Below are positions 11,880 through 22,804 of a stretch of 64,000 nt of DNA, piece by piece. Source of the stretch: Pyrrhosoma nymphula. Its lineage: Eukaryota > Arthropoda > Insecta > Odonata > Coenagrionidae. Where the stretch lies: assembly GCA_963573305.1 (NCBI GenBank), contig OY754335.1, forward strand, positions 49,683,985 to 49,747,984. Reading direction: 5' to 3'. How positions within the stretch are numbered: position 1 is the first letter of the stretch; the number at the start of each line of letters is the position of its first letter. Made by a program: the position numbers and the translations under genes. The notes beneath the pieces were generated by a model. That model ran no database searches and had not been told where the DNA came from. It worked only from the letters and a program-made list of their open reading frames with translations.

Positions 11880-12218
11880 GATAATACATAACATGTAAAA
11901 ATCAAGGCAACAGTACACAGATTTAAGATCTCTCAATAGGGATTGAGAAATTAAAACAGGCAGCGTAGATAATCAATCGCATTACTTACACATTATGCAT
12001 GAAGCATAATGATATATAAAGTAACAGACACATCATCAAACAATATGATAATACGATAGAGCATGATGAATCTCATTCAACACTGTAATACACCATATGA
12101 GATATATGAGATCTTTGATCACAGAGATGAGATCACAGATGTTTTAACTTCTCAATCCCTAATGTGTAATCTTAAATCTGTGTACTGTTGCCCTGATTTT
12201 TACGTGTTATGTATTATC
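11880..12218. repeat. Long foldback: 78-bp inverted arms in a LINE-like tail
   Basis: The left arm at 11880-11957 is close to the reverse complement of the right arm at 12141-12218. Both carry the block CTGTGTACTGTTGCC (or its complement) next to TTTTTACRTGTTATGTATTA. The spacer is 183 bp and contains the small perfect palindrome CATTATGC..GCATAATG at 11991-12011. The right arm runs directly into the LINE tail at 12219-12385, so an inverted (twin-priming type) LINE insertion is one explanation. A hairpin-forming RNA is another. Confidence 0.75.
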
Positions 12219-12400
12219 ATATTCATTGATTATTGTTTGTTTATATGTGGTGCTCCTTATATTGTAGTATGTATTATATATGGTGAAATTAGTATGCATT
12301 ATTGTCACGATTGACTCCATTTATTGTGACATGTAATTATGTTTCAATGTTCCAGGGGACTTAAAGTCCCAGAACAATAAATATTGCTTTCAATACTCTT
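12219..12400 (+). mobile_element. LINE 3' tail with terminal hairpin
   Basis: This is the plus-strand partner of the fragment at 9545-9677. It contains GTGGTGCTCC, a GGTGAAATTAGTATGC block and GACTCCATTTATTGTGACAT, then the perfect palindrome GGGACTTAAAGTCCC at 12356-12370 followed by AGAACAATAAATATTG. The order hairpin then AATAAA matches the intact LINE at 28.2-33.6 kb. No coding part precedes it in recognisable form, so it is a heavily truncated insertion. Confidence 0.65.
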
Positions 12401-12463
12401 AAGCATATCCTTTTATTTAAGATATAATGTTTTAAGATTCCTTTAAATATGTAGTTTGGATGA

Positions 12464-12828
12464 ATTTGTCCACCAAAAAAAACATTCGGTCTTGACTTTT
12501 GTAGGCCTGCAGATTGCTACCAACCGGAAGATTGGCTTTCGGATCACTTTGAACTGCAAATTAGCGAACATTTTGAACTGCAGATTAGCGAACTTTTCAA
12601 ACTGCAGACTAACGAGCATTTAGAACTGCAGATTAACGAGCATTTCGAACTGCAGATTAATGAATATTTCGAAATGCAGACTACCGAACATACCGAGCAT
12701 TCAACATGCGAACGTCGTTTCATTCAACGCCGCTCGTGTGTGCTAAAGTGCCATAATGTGTTCCGATCTGCGCTAACGTCAACATACCCAACTAAAAGCT
12801 ACCAATGTATAATAGAGTATGTAGCATG
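12464..12828 (+). CDS. Possible exon with 24-bp (8-residue) coding repeat
   Basis: An open stretch of 121 codons without an initiating methionine upstream, ended by TGA near 12826. Just inside it, CTTGACTTTTGTAG followed by GCCTGCAG (12491-12516) resembles a 3' splice site, so an exon could begin at 12509. From 12548 to 12691 six tandem 24-bp units encode an 8-residue period with consensus FELQINEH. A basic/cysteine-containing tail follows (CERRFIQRRSC). The units are diverged, yet none carries a frameshift or stop, which fits selection for coding but does not prove it. No family recognised; a non-coding minisatellite that happens to be open is the alternative. Confidence 0.35.
12548..12691. 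repeat. 24-bp minisatellite, six units
   Basis: Six consecutive 24-bp copies, all exactly 24 bp, around the core GAACTGCAGATTAACGAGC with substitutions between units. The unit length is a multiple of three and the plus-strand frame stays open across all copies. Confidence 0.9.
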
Positions 12829-13559
12829 ACAATGAAAGTTAATCGAAATTAAATCCTTCGAAAATGAAGCGAGGTAAATGATGCAAGCATTTCCAATTAT
12901 CGGGAGAGGCGAGCGGAAAATACAGGTCATTGCGCTGTTACATGCAGGTTGGTAATTTGGTAAGGAAAGAATTATTTTGGGGGAATGGAGGGAGGGGTAA
13001 TTGGGAAAAAGGGAATCATCGCCAAGTGGTCCAAATTTCTGCGTGCAAATGGACGTAAATCGTAAGACGTAAGCCGTAAGACGCATACCGTAAGAAATCT
13101 CTTACGACAGCCTATTTCTAATGGAATCCGTAAGCTGTAAACTCTCGCGCGAGATATCGAAAAGAAGGAGCCAGCGCAAATTCATGTTTAACCAACTGAA
13201 AACAGAGATTTTTCAACCACATTATCTTCACCTTTTCTGCATACTATGCGCATTGTTAAAAAACTTTCAAATTTGCAATTACGCCAATATTAAGGGAATA
13301 CTTAGGTGCCACACCTGAGCGCTTACACTTTTCTACAATTTGCTTACAAGAAAAATGCTACAATTTTACCATTGAGAAGTAATATTTTCACATTAAACAA
13401 CTTAAAAAGTAAGCTTAAATTTGAGATGGTTCAATGCTTTCGTTCTAAAGATACTATAGCTTGAAAGTTATACATCTCAATGATGAACTTGTAGCACCGA
13501 AAGTGCTAAAATGACAATTATATTTAGTCTTTCCGTAATAAGGTTACAATTCCGTTATA
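12829..13559. other. Unassigned DNA with a CGTAAG-rich patch
   Basis: At about 13052-13135 the motif CGTAAG and its complement recur irregularly. No gene recognised. The minus frame 12799-13086 is anonymous and lies across this patch. Confidence 0.4.
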
Positions 13560-14450
13560 GGATTTTACCTTCCAAGCTCCGCAAATCTCCTCAAGTACAC
13601 ACTTATTAAATGTCAGGCCAATCTATTCCTCCAGTCACTACTCAAAAAGACTTGTGGTTATATTTGACACTAAACTTCTCTTCCGTAAGCACACTAAAAA
13701 AAATCCTCTAGTGCTACGGCTTTGGTTGGCTTAATTTTTCACTATGGTGAGATAGCTGATCTAAATGCTCTCCGTACTTTTTACTTTGGCTGTGTTTCTA
13801 CAGTACTTGAATACTGCTCCCAAATTTGGGCCACTGCCACACCTTCTACGCTCAAACCCCTTGAAAAACCAATGAATTTCTCCCTCTCCATAATCAGGCA
13901 CTGCCAAGTACAGTTTCGCAACTACTCCCTCGATAAATTAAGATTATCTCTTGGCATATATTCTCTGACTGACCGCAGTGCCCTACTCGATAGCGAAGTT
14001 TTCATGAAAGCAGTCAATGGAAACTATCGGTCATCGGAACTTCTTTATCTTTTCTCCTTACGTGTTCCTTCACTAACTACAAGACTGAATAAGCTAATTC
14101 ATTGCACCACCCCCGTCTCTCTGTCTCCAATCGGTGTTTTATCTACAAAACGTTTTCTTCGTGCAATGTTACGTTGATAAGTGCCCCTGAATTTGATCCA
14201 TTCCATTCATTCCGTATCTGTCGCACTCCTCCCTCATCCTAGATCTGCTCTCGTCTTTCGCTCCCTGCCTGTTTGGTTATAATTCGATCAGTGTTAATTG
14301 CTACTTTGCTATTAATTTATTGAATGCTGTTATTTATTATATAGTTCTTTGTTTATTTGTTTTGGGTTTATGTTGTTATTTGTCCATTTTAATTGGCCTT
14401 GAGCTGTTTTGGACGTGAATAATAAATAAATAAAATAAAAAAATAATATT
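13560..14450 (+). pseudogene. LINE RT C-terminal relic (Jockey/CR1-like)
   Basis: A first frame around 13655-13730 reads LVVIFDTKLLFRKHT, the DLGVxFDxxLxFxxHI block that follows the polymerase domain. After a +1/-1 frameshift near 13725 a second frame (13722-14177) continues with LIFHYGEIADLNALRTFYFG, YCSQIWATATPS and a leucine-rich C-terminus ending SLRVPSLTTRLNK. This is the usual C-terminal region of Jockey/CR1-like LINEs. A 3' UTR-like stretch follows, with an AATAAATAAATAAAATAAAA tail at 14418-14440. The copy is 5'-truncated and frameshifted, so it is non-functional. Its hairpin differs from the 28-kb LINE, so it is another family. Confidence 0.75.
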
Positions 14451-16247
14451 TGACAACCTATTTTTCCTAACCAAATGGAATAAATTTAGGGAGGTTCGCA
14501 AAAAGAATTAAAGGAGTCCGAACTATGAAGTTCCAGTAAACTATAGCCAGGGTTTTGAAAGAAAGGATTATGATTTCAAAATTTAATCGGAGGGCGCGTG
14601 ACCTCTCAGGCTACGCCTCTCGGAGCACGACAAACTTACCTCCTCTCATGGGAGGTGGGAGAATGAGATGGACCGAGATTTCGCGATTCCGATATTGGGA
14701 GTCATTCGTTCCCGGCTCGGCGGGTCGGTCTCGCTCCACTGGTGGCGCCCCAAGCGCGCGCGACCGGTGAAATTCAATTTTGGAAAGTTTTGAGGACCCG
14801 ACATCACTTCGTGGGGCACGACCTAAAATTTATTTTGGGTGAATAGCGGCCGTCGGAAATTTCCTGGAAGACAAATTGCTCCACGATCCGGAAAATGAGA
14901 GAAGGAATTAACCGAACCGCAATCCATTAACATTGTCGAATCTGTATCTAAACTTTTCGAGTCAAGGTCCACTTCCGCGTATCACGGTTAGCGTTGCAGA
15001 ATTTATTCAGAAGAAATGGAATTGATATTTTGTGTTGGTGGATAAAAAAGCATATGGAGCTATGGCATCCCAAAGGAGAGCTACGAGTAATGATACTCTC
15101 CTATGAGCACCTCATACTTGAGAGGTAGAGGAACTCTCCTCTCCGGGAAGGTTCGCAAAAGAATTGAATGTGGCATCAAATTGTTGGAATACGAAAAATT
15201 GGTGTAAAAACTGCTCTAGCCATCTTAATGCACCCGGTATCCTACAATCCCTCTCAAGGGTTTGTGGCAGGGGGTGATTCTTCACCAGGCATGCTCTAAC
15301 CGTGAAACGCACTGTCTTGCTGTTACTGCATATTTTACTAAATATACTTTCATATTAAATAGAGTAACACACTTGGAAGGTGGTTCGAGAACAGTACGGC
15401 TTCATTTATTCATCATTCTCTTCATTCGGGATTGACTTTGCACTTATACATCCCGTGGACCATTTGCTAGAGTTCAGTCGTGCTGACATGCAAATATAAT
15501 AAAACAATTGCTGGTACATCCAACATGATGTTAATTAGCATCTCAAGCAGATATTGATAACCAAAAATTAAATAAGAAAAGGACATAAATGCAATGAATT
15601 CCTACCTATCCATTAACAATGTTGGTGGCATGGATCGTAGCTACTTCTGTCCCTAATAGGAATCGGAAAAAATGAAATTTTCAGCATCCTCGTTAAACAT
15701 GCCGAAGCATTAAGATTTTAGTATGTTATTTAAGTCTTTGGAGAAGTGAACAGCCTTACATTTACTTAGGCGGTTACTTTCCCCTATCCGCGCTGAAATC
15801 TGAGTCGCAGACTGACCGCCTCTACGATTGGCCCCCTGTGGATTTTGCCCACGGTGCCTTTATGCCTTGGGCCTGCACTGCTCATAGCATGTTTAACATA
15901 ATTTTTGTGAAAAATTGAAAGCCGAAGAACATTTTCTAGAAAACTACACGTAGAAAAATGACAGGAGAAGATCATTTTAGTTTTTCTGCTATTTACAAGT
16001 CACTGGTATACATTTTTCATGACGACAGTTCAATAGAAATCGCTTGGCAGTCACCACCTTGCACTTGGAAGATGTAATCATTTTTGAAGGATAGACGTCG
16101 AAAAATCTACATAATATATTTTCACTAATCAATTTATCTTTTTCGATAGATTAGGCAGTAAGCTACCAGCGGAAGTAGAATTTCAATTGACACGATTGAT
16201 GATTTGGATTTCTCATGGTTTTTGCTCTGGCCGTTGCGAGGTAGCAA
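14451..16247. other. Unassigned DNA with a GC-richer patch
   Basis: The patch at 14580-14780 is GC-rich with palindromic CGCGCG and an anonymous 71-codon frame (14555-14770). The remainder is AT-rich with only chance frames. No RNA gene or transposon terminus recognised. Confidence 0.4.
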
Positions 16248-16555
16248 ATATCAAGGTGTTATGCCGAGTCCAATATTCGAAAAAATACACATTTCAATAT
16301 ACTTTCGTCTACATTTATAATACATGAGTACTCGAACTCGAGTCACATCCTTCCTAAAATTGGTGATCCATGTAAAAATAGTGAAAAAATGAACAGTTAT
16401 ATTATCATTGCCATAAAGGTGAGCATCACTGCATAAACAGATGTTCTCAAATTAAATGTTGTCCCAGAATTTTTGTTCGATTTATTAAAAAAAATATTAA
16501 AATGTGCACTAAATGACCCATAATTACCACTATAGACACTTTAATATACTTCTTC
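16248..16555 (+). mobile_element. MITE-like family 1, 5'-truncated copy E
   Basis: Starts in mid-element with ATCAAGGTGTTATGCCGAGTC and runs to the right-end blocks ATGTGCACTAAATGACCCAT and ATTACCACTATAGACACTTTAA. It shares the motif GAGTACTCGAACTCGAGTCAC with copy F at 22.47 kb, which the other copies lack, so E and F form a subgroup. Confidence 0.7.
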
Positions 16556-17214
16556 AACTTGTGGCAGTTTACGTGGTGGTCTGATGGAATTGTTGTCGGT
16601 TTTTAAGGTAGGGAGTGAAATCGTTGGAAAAACATTTCATGTCTATTTTATCAAATATTTGTCCCTGCTGTACTTACAGAGAATTAATGCTGGAATTTTA
16701 GGAATGACAATAAAAGCTAGGGGATCTCTAAGATGCGTAGACTTGAAAAAAAATAACAGTTGCAACACAGTGGTTATATAATATAAGTATCTATTGCAGT
16801 AGGTACCTATATACACTTGCTTTAATGATGAGATCAATTGATCAGTGATTGACTAGCATAATCATAACAGATACATATGCTCATTTCAAACACATTCATT
16901 CAATTTGTTTATCAGCTAGCCTTGTCTCAAATAAATACAATAAGATCAATGAAAAGTGCAGATAAATGTGACTAAGAACAAAGAAGTTTGTTTTTAATAA
17001 GGAGAGTAGTAAGAATGATTGAATGATGAGGGCAAAGGATGAAATAGGTAACTGAGCAAGCGAACGATTTTGTGCATTACTTAATCGAATGTCTACAAAA
17101 TATAGAAGGTTAGATAAAAAGATATAAAAGCGTGCGAATGCCGGTAGGAAAGTCGTAAGTAGTGTGTGGAGCATATCTAGAAATAATGGGTTTTCCTGGG
17201 ATTGGATTTCGAAA
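16556..17214. other. Unassigned AT-rich DNA
   Basis: Overlapping short frames on both strands, including a hydrophobic 110-codon minus-strand frame (16896-17228), have no recognised domain and AT-driven composition. Confidence 0.4.
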
Positions 17215-17760
17215 ATCGCAGTGTACAAAAGTGTTCTCCTCCCGAAGTAATTATCTGACAGCGAAATCTGGATATATCAGAATAAGCATAAAACTGGGCT
17301 AAATGCAGTGGGGTATCTGAGAAGTGTTTGCGGCATAAGTAGGATGGATAGGGTTAGAAATGAGTGGGTGATGAAAAAATGTGGGTTGGATGCTTCACTA
17401 TTGGACGTATATGAAAGGAGTGTGCTTCGTTGGCTTGGAAATGTTGAGAGAACGGATGATAGTCGAATATCGAAAAAGATTCATGATGTTGGAGTGAAAA
17501 ATGTGAGAAGAAGAGGTTGACCACGAAAGCCATGGTTCAATGTGGTAGATGAGACTCTAAAGAGCAGGAATATGAGGAGTCTTAACAACAGGAGAGCATG
17601 TATAAAGCAATGCATGAGTGTAAGAGAGGCGAAATAGGTATGCGATGATATGGCGGTATGGATGAAATTATGAAAAGAGCCAATTTTATAGGCCTTACAA
17701 CAAGAAGTAAGTTCTTTGACTTGGCCTAGCCCGAAAGGGAAAGGCGTGATGGGTTTGTAT
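17215..17760 (+). pseudogene. RTE-like LINE 3' relic
   Basis: The plus strand reads VYKSVLLPK, stop, LSDSEIWIYQNKHKTGLNAV, then in one frame (17308-17520) GYLRSVCGISRMDRVRNEW, KKCGLDASLLDVYERSVLRW and LGNVERTDDSRISKKIHD. After a stop it continues PRKPWFNVVDETLKSRNMRS. This is the C-terminal region of an RTE-like LINE, with the same block order as the relics at 6.1-7.1 and 49.0-49.5 kb. At least three in-frame stops make it dead. It is 5'-truncated and the RT core is absent. Confidence 0.8.
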
Positions 17761-19276
17761 GTACTTATGTAGTACAGTTCTAGTGAAGCCCTATATTGAA
17801 TACTGGATAAAGTTGTAATGCGATAAGTAGTTATCACCGCGCCGAAGGTGCGAGTATCGTAAACCGTCCCAGTGAGCAATGCTCCCCACAATCGGTATAA
17901 TGACTGTTGAGTGAATGAAATAACGGGGGACTAGTAGTGTATTGAGTGTGTTTCCATAGAAGAAAGAAACTTACGAGCTAGAAAAAAATTAGCGAAAACC
18001 ATTTAGACAAAGATCCTTTTAGGGGTTACATTAGATTGGATTAATAAAATCAAAGAATAAGATTTATTGCTGGAAATTATTGATTTGTATTATAAAGGTA
18101 CCGTTGTGGATTCACTGGAGAGTTTAATTTTTTCATATTAAGTGTTATTAATTATCATTATTATTTATTAACTAGTTTTTTATTTTCAGATTTTAAATAT
18201 ACTTTTTTTAATGTATGCTTACATTATTTCTGGTTTTAATTAATATTTTATATATCTTTTTTTCTTTTTGTTGTTATTTGATTTTTACCCACATGTCTAC
18301 CACTTGACGACCTCAGAAAAAAGCTAGCAGTTACTGTGATTGAGAATGAACGAATAAACACTTTAAAAATATAAAAAAGGGGGCGAAGAAGCTGACTAAT
18401 CCCAAAATGCATAGGAAAGACTCATAGACGAGTAATATGTGGAGACAGTGAACATGTCTTACGGATGTTTGGGTCATATTCCCCAGTTGAGATGAGGAGT
18501 GGGTTAATAGTAGCCCGTAAGTAGCCTTTCGTGGATATTTTTTTACTAATTTACAAATAAATTGGATGACGGTTGGAAAGTTTTAATAATGCAACGTATT
18601 CATTAAATAAAAAAATACGGACCTCTTTATGTTTCCATACCATGTCCTTAATATGCTAAGGACGTAGTCGAAAAATCAGTTTATGCAATGAATGATCCTA
18701 GAAATTATTTTATGGCATTTAATTCTAGGGTTAAAAACTCTACTTATCGTAGAGTTTATGCTATATTTCTGTGAGTTAAGATTTGAATTGAATCACCATT
18801 CCTCTATCTAGTGGGAGTTCCAATCCTTAATTGTATTCATATGCGACACTAACCGGGAAGTCAAGGTGTTATATAAGTCACAGCAGAAGCTATCTTGGTG
18901 AATCAATGCCTAATTTTTTTCATGAGACTCTGTTTATAGAATTTAGAGAGAAGCTTGTTAAAGAATACCTGTCAATTAATTACAATTGAACCTAGAATTC
19001 GAAGGATTTGATCATTGCTATGCATAAACTCAGGAAATGACAAAGTGAACACATTTTGAGAGAGATTGCGGCGTTTAAGGATGTTGAGAGATGAAATAAA
19101 TTAGATGTCAAAATAAACTGAATGAAACCTAATTGAAGGATCAATTTTTCTTTTCATTACAATTTTCAAGTTTATTTAAACATTGGTATCATGAAAAATG
19201 CCGAAAACTTGTAATTTAAAATATTTTATAGAACTGAGTTGCGAATTAAAATTTGATGAGTTATTCTTAGTTAAAC
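17761..19276. other. Unassigned AT-rich DNA
   Basis: Low-complexity A/T tracts at 18130-18290 and no credible coding frame. The stretch ending AATAAACACTTTAAAAATATAAAAAA near 18350-18378 looks like a polyadenylated tail of an unidentified retroposon, but its body is not recognised. Confidence 0.35.
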
Positions 19277-20060
19277 AATATAGATTTTGCTCCGTTCATT
19301 TTTACGCACATTTGATTCAATCTATCTGTATCCTCAATGATAGTTACTATCACGCACTTGAAAAATACAGTAAGTAGCTTGGTTATTTCTGTAGGCGACC
19401 GATAGCTAGGATGAGTGGAGAGAAACCTGGCTCCGGTACTCTTGACAGAAGACGCCAATGGCACTACAGTTTAACGTCCCATCCAACGGACGGAGTACTC
19501 AACTTGAAGCATTCTCCCAATTGCAACTATGTAGGGATTTCTCTGATATATCTCCACCTCTACCAGAATTAAAACCCGAGTCCTGAGAATGGGAAGCCAG
19601 TGCTAAACAATATATTATTAACGCTTCTGAACCGGTCATCGTAAATTTTCTAAATAAGTGACGTATCCAGTAGCGATTTCAACATTATGGAATATTGTCC
19701 ATCCACATTGAGTAATTCCACAATATTGGTGGGTAATAGCTACACAAAGAAATGCAGTACATTCCATTTCTTTATTTGTCGACTTGTTTTGTGCTGTACG
19801 ATATAGGATTTGCTCCGTTTATTACGACACACAATTTATTCCATCTATCTGTACCCTCTGTGATGGCTGCAATCACTCACAAAATATATGTGAGTCACTA
19901 TTTTCAACTGGTAAACGTCATTCTTCTAAATGAGACTCACTATCCAGTAGCGAATTCCACATTAACACCCACTACAAAGCAGTAGAACTTACACTACCTT
20001 TCTTGAAAAAGCATTTGGCAAACGGGATGGGCAATAACTATACAAAAATGCAGTAAACTC
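19277..20060. repeat. Diverged tandem dimer (about 265-bp unit) with an insertion in unit 1
   Basis: Block X (GATTTTGCTCCGTT.., CATCTATCTGTAYCCTC) occurs at 19281-19360 and 19805-19885. Block Y (TATCCAGTAGCGA.., ATAGCTAYACAAARAAATG) occurs at 19655-19770 and 19930-20060. In the second unit X and Y are adjacent; in the first they are separated by about 230 extra bases. The pair is therefore a head-to-tail duplication whose first copy took an insertion. No protein domain seen. Confidence 0.65.
19380..19645 (+). mobile_element. SINE-like insertion in the first dimer unit
   Basis: Occupies the extra sequence in unit 1 of the dimer. It carries GGCACTACAGTTTAACGTCC followed by CATCCAACGGACGGAGTA and later CCCGAGTCCTGAGAATGGGA. 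The TTTAACGTCCCATCC-x-ACGGACGGAG module is frequent in arthropod dispersed retroposons (recollection, not searched). Ends are estimated from the X/Y alignment; no target-site duplication was identified. Confidence 0.45.
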
Positions 20061-20099
20061 CTACCATACCGTATACTTAAGGAACTATTCCGTACCGTA

Positions 20100-20970
20100 C
20101 TAGCTGTTGCAAGTTTGGTGAGAGGCCATTCCACCCTATCTCTTTCCCCGGTGGAACAATAAAACACAGCCGAGCCCCGTCCACCAATTTCCCTCAAAGG
20201 TTCGACGACCCTGACTTGGCTTCTCCAACAGGGAGGGAGTGGAGAAATTGCGTTCGGGGAGGAAAGGCGACTGCCTGCTCGAGGGGAAAGCTCTCTCCTT
20301 TGCCGCTTCACGACGGAAGGGGGACCGGGTTCACCGTGACTACCGGACAATCAAAGGAGACAAGAAGGAGTCCCGTGTTGTTTGCAGACAGGGTGCCACG
20401 CCGGGATTAGCGACGCTCAGAGGGACCGCGCCGCCGCCGGACGTAAAGGACACGGGGTGGGTGTAATGGACCCCCATGCCCCGCGCCGGGCTTTATTACG
20501 CCTTGGCCATCCTCTTCTTTTTTGTTCACCACCCACTCTCAAGGGTGCGTTCACCTTATGACCCAAATATCCGACGGCATGCACCCCGAGAGTGAACGAC
20601 CCCTTCTCGCCGGTTCCTTGTTTCCCTCCCGAGTTCGTCTCCACTAGGGTTTTTGGAGAAGGCGGCCATTGTCGTTCCAAGGGGTGAGTGACACGTAGTC
20701 GGGGACTTGTCCAGCTCGTGTCGTGTGGACGGACATTCTGTCGTGGGGGCAGAGTGCGAAGAGTCGGGACTTCCTCGAACGACAGTGGTTCACACGCGGA
20801 GGAGACCTACTTCTGAGTTCGTTCACTCCGGATTCCGATGCGACGGGCCCTTTTTACCCCTTTTTGTGTTTTCTCAAACTCTCTCTTGGTTTCCGGGAAT
20901 CCTCCCGGGTCATTGCTCACTGTGGGATGTGCATTTCTTTCCCGAAGAGCGACTTCATTATACTAAGTAG
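20100..20970. other. GC-rich island, no gene recognised
   Basis: Marked GC rise with CpG-containing tracts (GCGCCGCCGCCGG near 20427) and many overlapping open frames of 60-118 codons on both strands, the usual result of high GC. None shows a known domain. A CpG-type promoter or a GC-rich repeat are both possible. Confidence 0.35.
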
Positions 20971-21016
20971 CACTGACACCCGTGAAAAATCGTGGTGTTT
21001 GATCATAGACGCTTTC

Positions 21017-21624
21017 TTAAGGTAGTTTGAGTGACAAAATCAATTCACCTAGAAGTTGATGAATTTGACAACATCTTGAAGAAACAACTCTCATCTTTTT
21101 AATATTATCAAAATATTAACCCCTTGCCGAGCAACTTTTCAAGCAATTTCCCTAAAAATATAAGCTGTTTTATATGGAATAGATTACGGCTGTGCGCTCC
21201 AGAAGGGAGAATATTGAAAAAAGTTAGGTACTTCTAACACCTAGATTTCGTCAAAGAAGTTAGGAATTTATAACACCTAAATCTCGTCAAAAACTAACTA
21301 GTTAGTTAGGTGGTTAGTTTGTATGTTATCTCAAATATTTATAAAAGTTAATCAATTTATCACCGCGTTACCTTTTACAGAATCGTAAAAGAACTTCTGC
21401 TGTGAAGGTGATTTCACCATACTGCATGAAGAAATGAGTCAAGTTAGAGACTACGTAGAGATACTTATTTAATTACTGAGAAATTTTTCCACGTATAACT
21501 ATATTTTTGCTCCAATAATATTACAATATTTACTTCATACTTTTACTGACGCTTAAATTAAAAAATAATATTCGAATATGCACTCCGTTATGACTAGGAA
21601 ACTATCTCGCTCAAACTACTTTAA
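21017..21624 (+). mobile_element. TTAA-flanked MITE-like element, family 2, copy J1
   Basis: A 608-bp element beginning TTAAGGTAGTTTGAGTGAC and ending TCGCTCAAACTACTTTAA, giving about 15-bp terminal inverted repeats with TTAA at both ends. The termini resemble those of family 1 (GGTRGTTKGAGTGA), but the interior differs (GGCTGTGCGCTCCAGAAGG near 21190, TATGACTAGGAAACTATC near the right end). There is no coding capacity. Confidence 0.75.
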
Positions 21625-22804
21625 GGCAGTTTGAATGACAAAACACTTCACACAACATTCAACATATTTTGCCTCATTAGAATGAAGTAAAATAATCTTC
21701 CTATTAAAGCTAGGTTTTACTGAAAGTCAGAGAAACTTTTCCAGATTTTTTCGTTGAGGGCGAAGCCCACTTTTCCCATCGTTTTCCACTTCTGGTATTT
21801 CTTAATTCACCTCCGCTTATGTCCTACCCTTAAACTCATATTTACGACGATATCAAAATATTAGCCAATAACCGTACTAGTTTTCGAGATATTTAACAAA
21901 CAATTCGTTTTCAACGGGTAATGGCACGGCAATGCGCTTCAGAGGGAGTTAAATTTAAAAAAAATGAATAAAGTTCTGACGGAATCGAAAATAAAATCAC
22001 TTGGTAATACCAAATTACTTGTGATTTATTGTGGTGAATAATTAATTATATGGGATTTTTCCAAGTGTTTGTTTTCAGTTATGAATAGCAACCACCAAGT
22101 AATGCCTGAATATGTGTCATTCATGAAGTCGTGACGAATAGATCGAGTCAGAAAATTCAGGTAGTTGGTGCTTTTTTGTTAATGCACTGATTTGCGTGGG
22201 ACTTTGCGCATGTGTTCTCATAAGATAAAAATGAAATAAAAAGCCCACCAATTCGATATTGTTTTTGGAAATTCAGTGCTATTTCAACACTTAGCCTTAT
22301 GGTACATGACATATATTTTGTAATAATTCGATTGCATACGTACAGATTTCCTTCCAAACGTGAAGTAATACATTTCTTATTTTTATAATTGTGTAAAAAA
22401 TATCAAGTTTTCACGCCGAGTTTTATATTCGAAAAACACATATTTCAATGTACTTCCGTCGACATTTCGAATACTCGAGTACTCGAACTCGAGTCACAAC
22501 ATATTTACATGCATACATAATTCATGTATCATTTCCATTACAGGCTGTATAATGAGTTCCACCGCAGGAACAGTTGAACTTAGATGAAATGTGGCACAAG
22601 AATTGTTTTCAACTTACTTAAAGAAATTATTGAAATGGGCTCTTACTGACCCACGACTTCAGCTTCAGCCATCTTAACGGTTTGTATACTTTCTTGACGT
22701 AAAATTTGAAATAATTGAAATTTGGCGGCATAAATTTAAAAATAAAATTTGAATAATGTCTCCATTGTGACTTCCGGGAAAAATCTCGCTCGAATAACCT
22801 TCAA
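21621..22804 (+). mobile_element. MITE-like family 2, copy J2, with a nested family 1 copy
   Basis: Starts at the TTAA shared with the end of J1 (TTAAGGCAGTTTGAATGAC) and matches J1 in the interior (GGCAATGCGCTTCAGAGGG near 21932). It is interrupted at 22156-22678 by a family 1 element, then resumes to its right end CTCGCTCGAATAACCTTCAA. A short segment at about 21745-21840 without counterpart in J1 may be a SINE scrap (GTCCTACCCTTAAACTC resembles the SINE body at 3.98 kb). Confidence 0.7.
22156..22678 (+). mobile_element. MITE-like family 1, copy F, nested in J2
   Basis: Left end TTCAGGTAGTTGGTGCTTTT, interior TTTGCGTGGGACTTTGCGC and TTTTCACGCCGAG, right end CTTCAGCTTCAGCCATCTTAA. Family 2 sequence continues on both sides, so F inserted into J2. 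It carries the ACTCGAACTCGAGTCAC motif of copy E. Confidence 0.75.

Noticed and set aside
12548..12691. CRISPR-like array
   Set aside because: The 24-bp units are directly adjacent with no spacers, and the context is eukaryotic.
16896..17228. 110-codon hydrophobic minus-strand frame as a membrane protein
   Set aside because: AT-rich composition drives F/L/I content; no family resemblance, and it runs into the RTE relic on the other strand.
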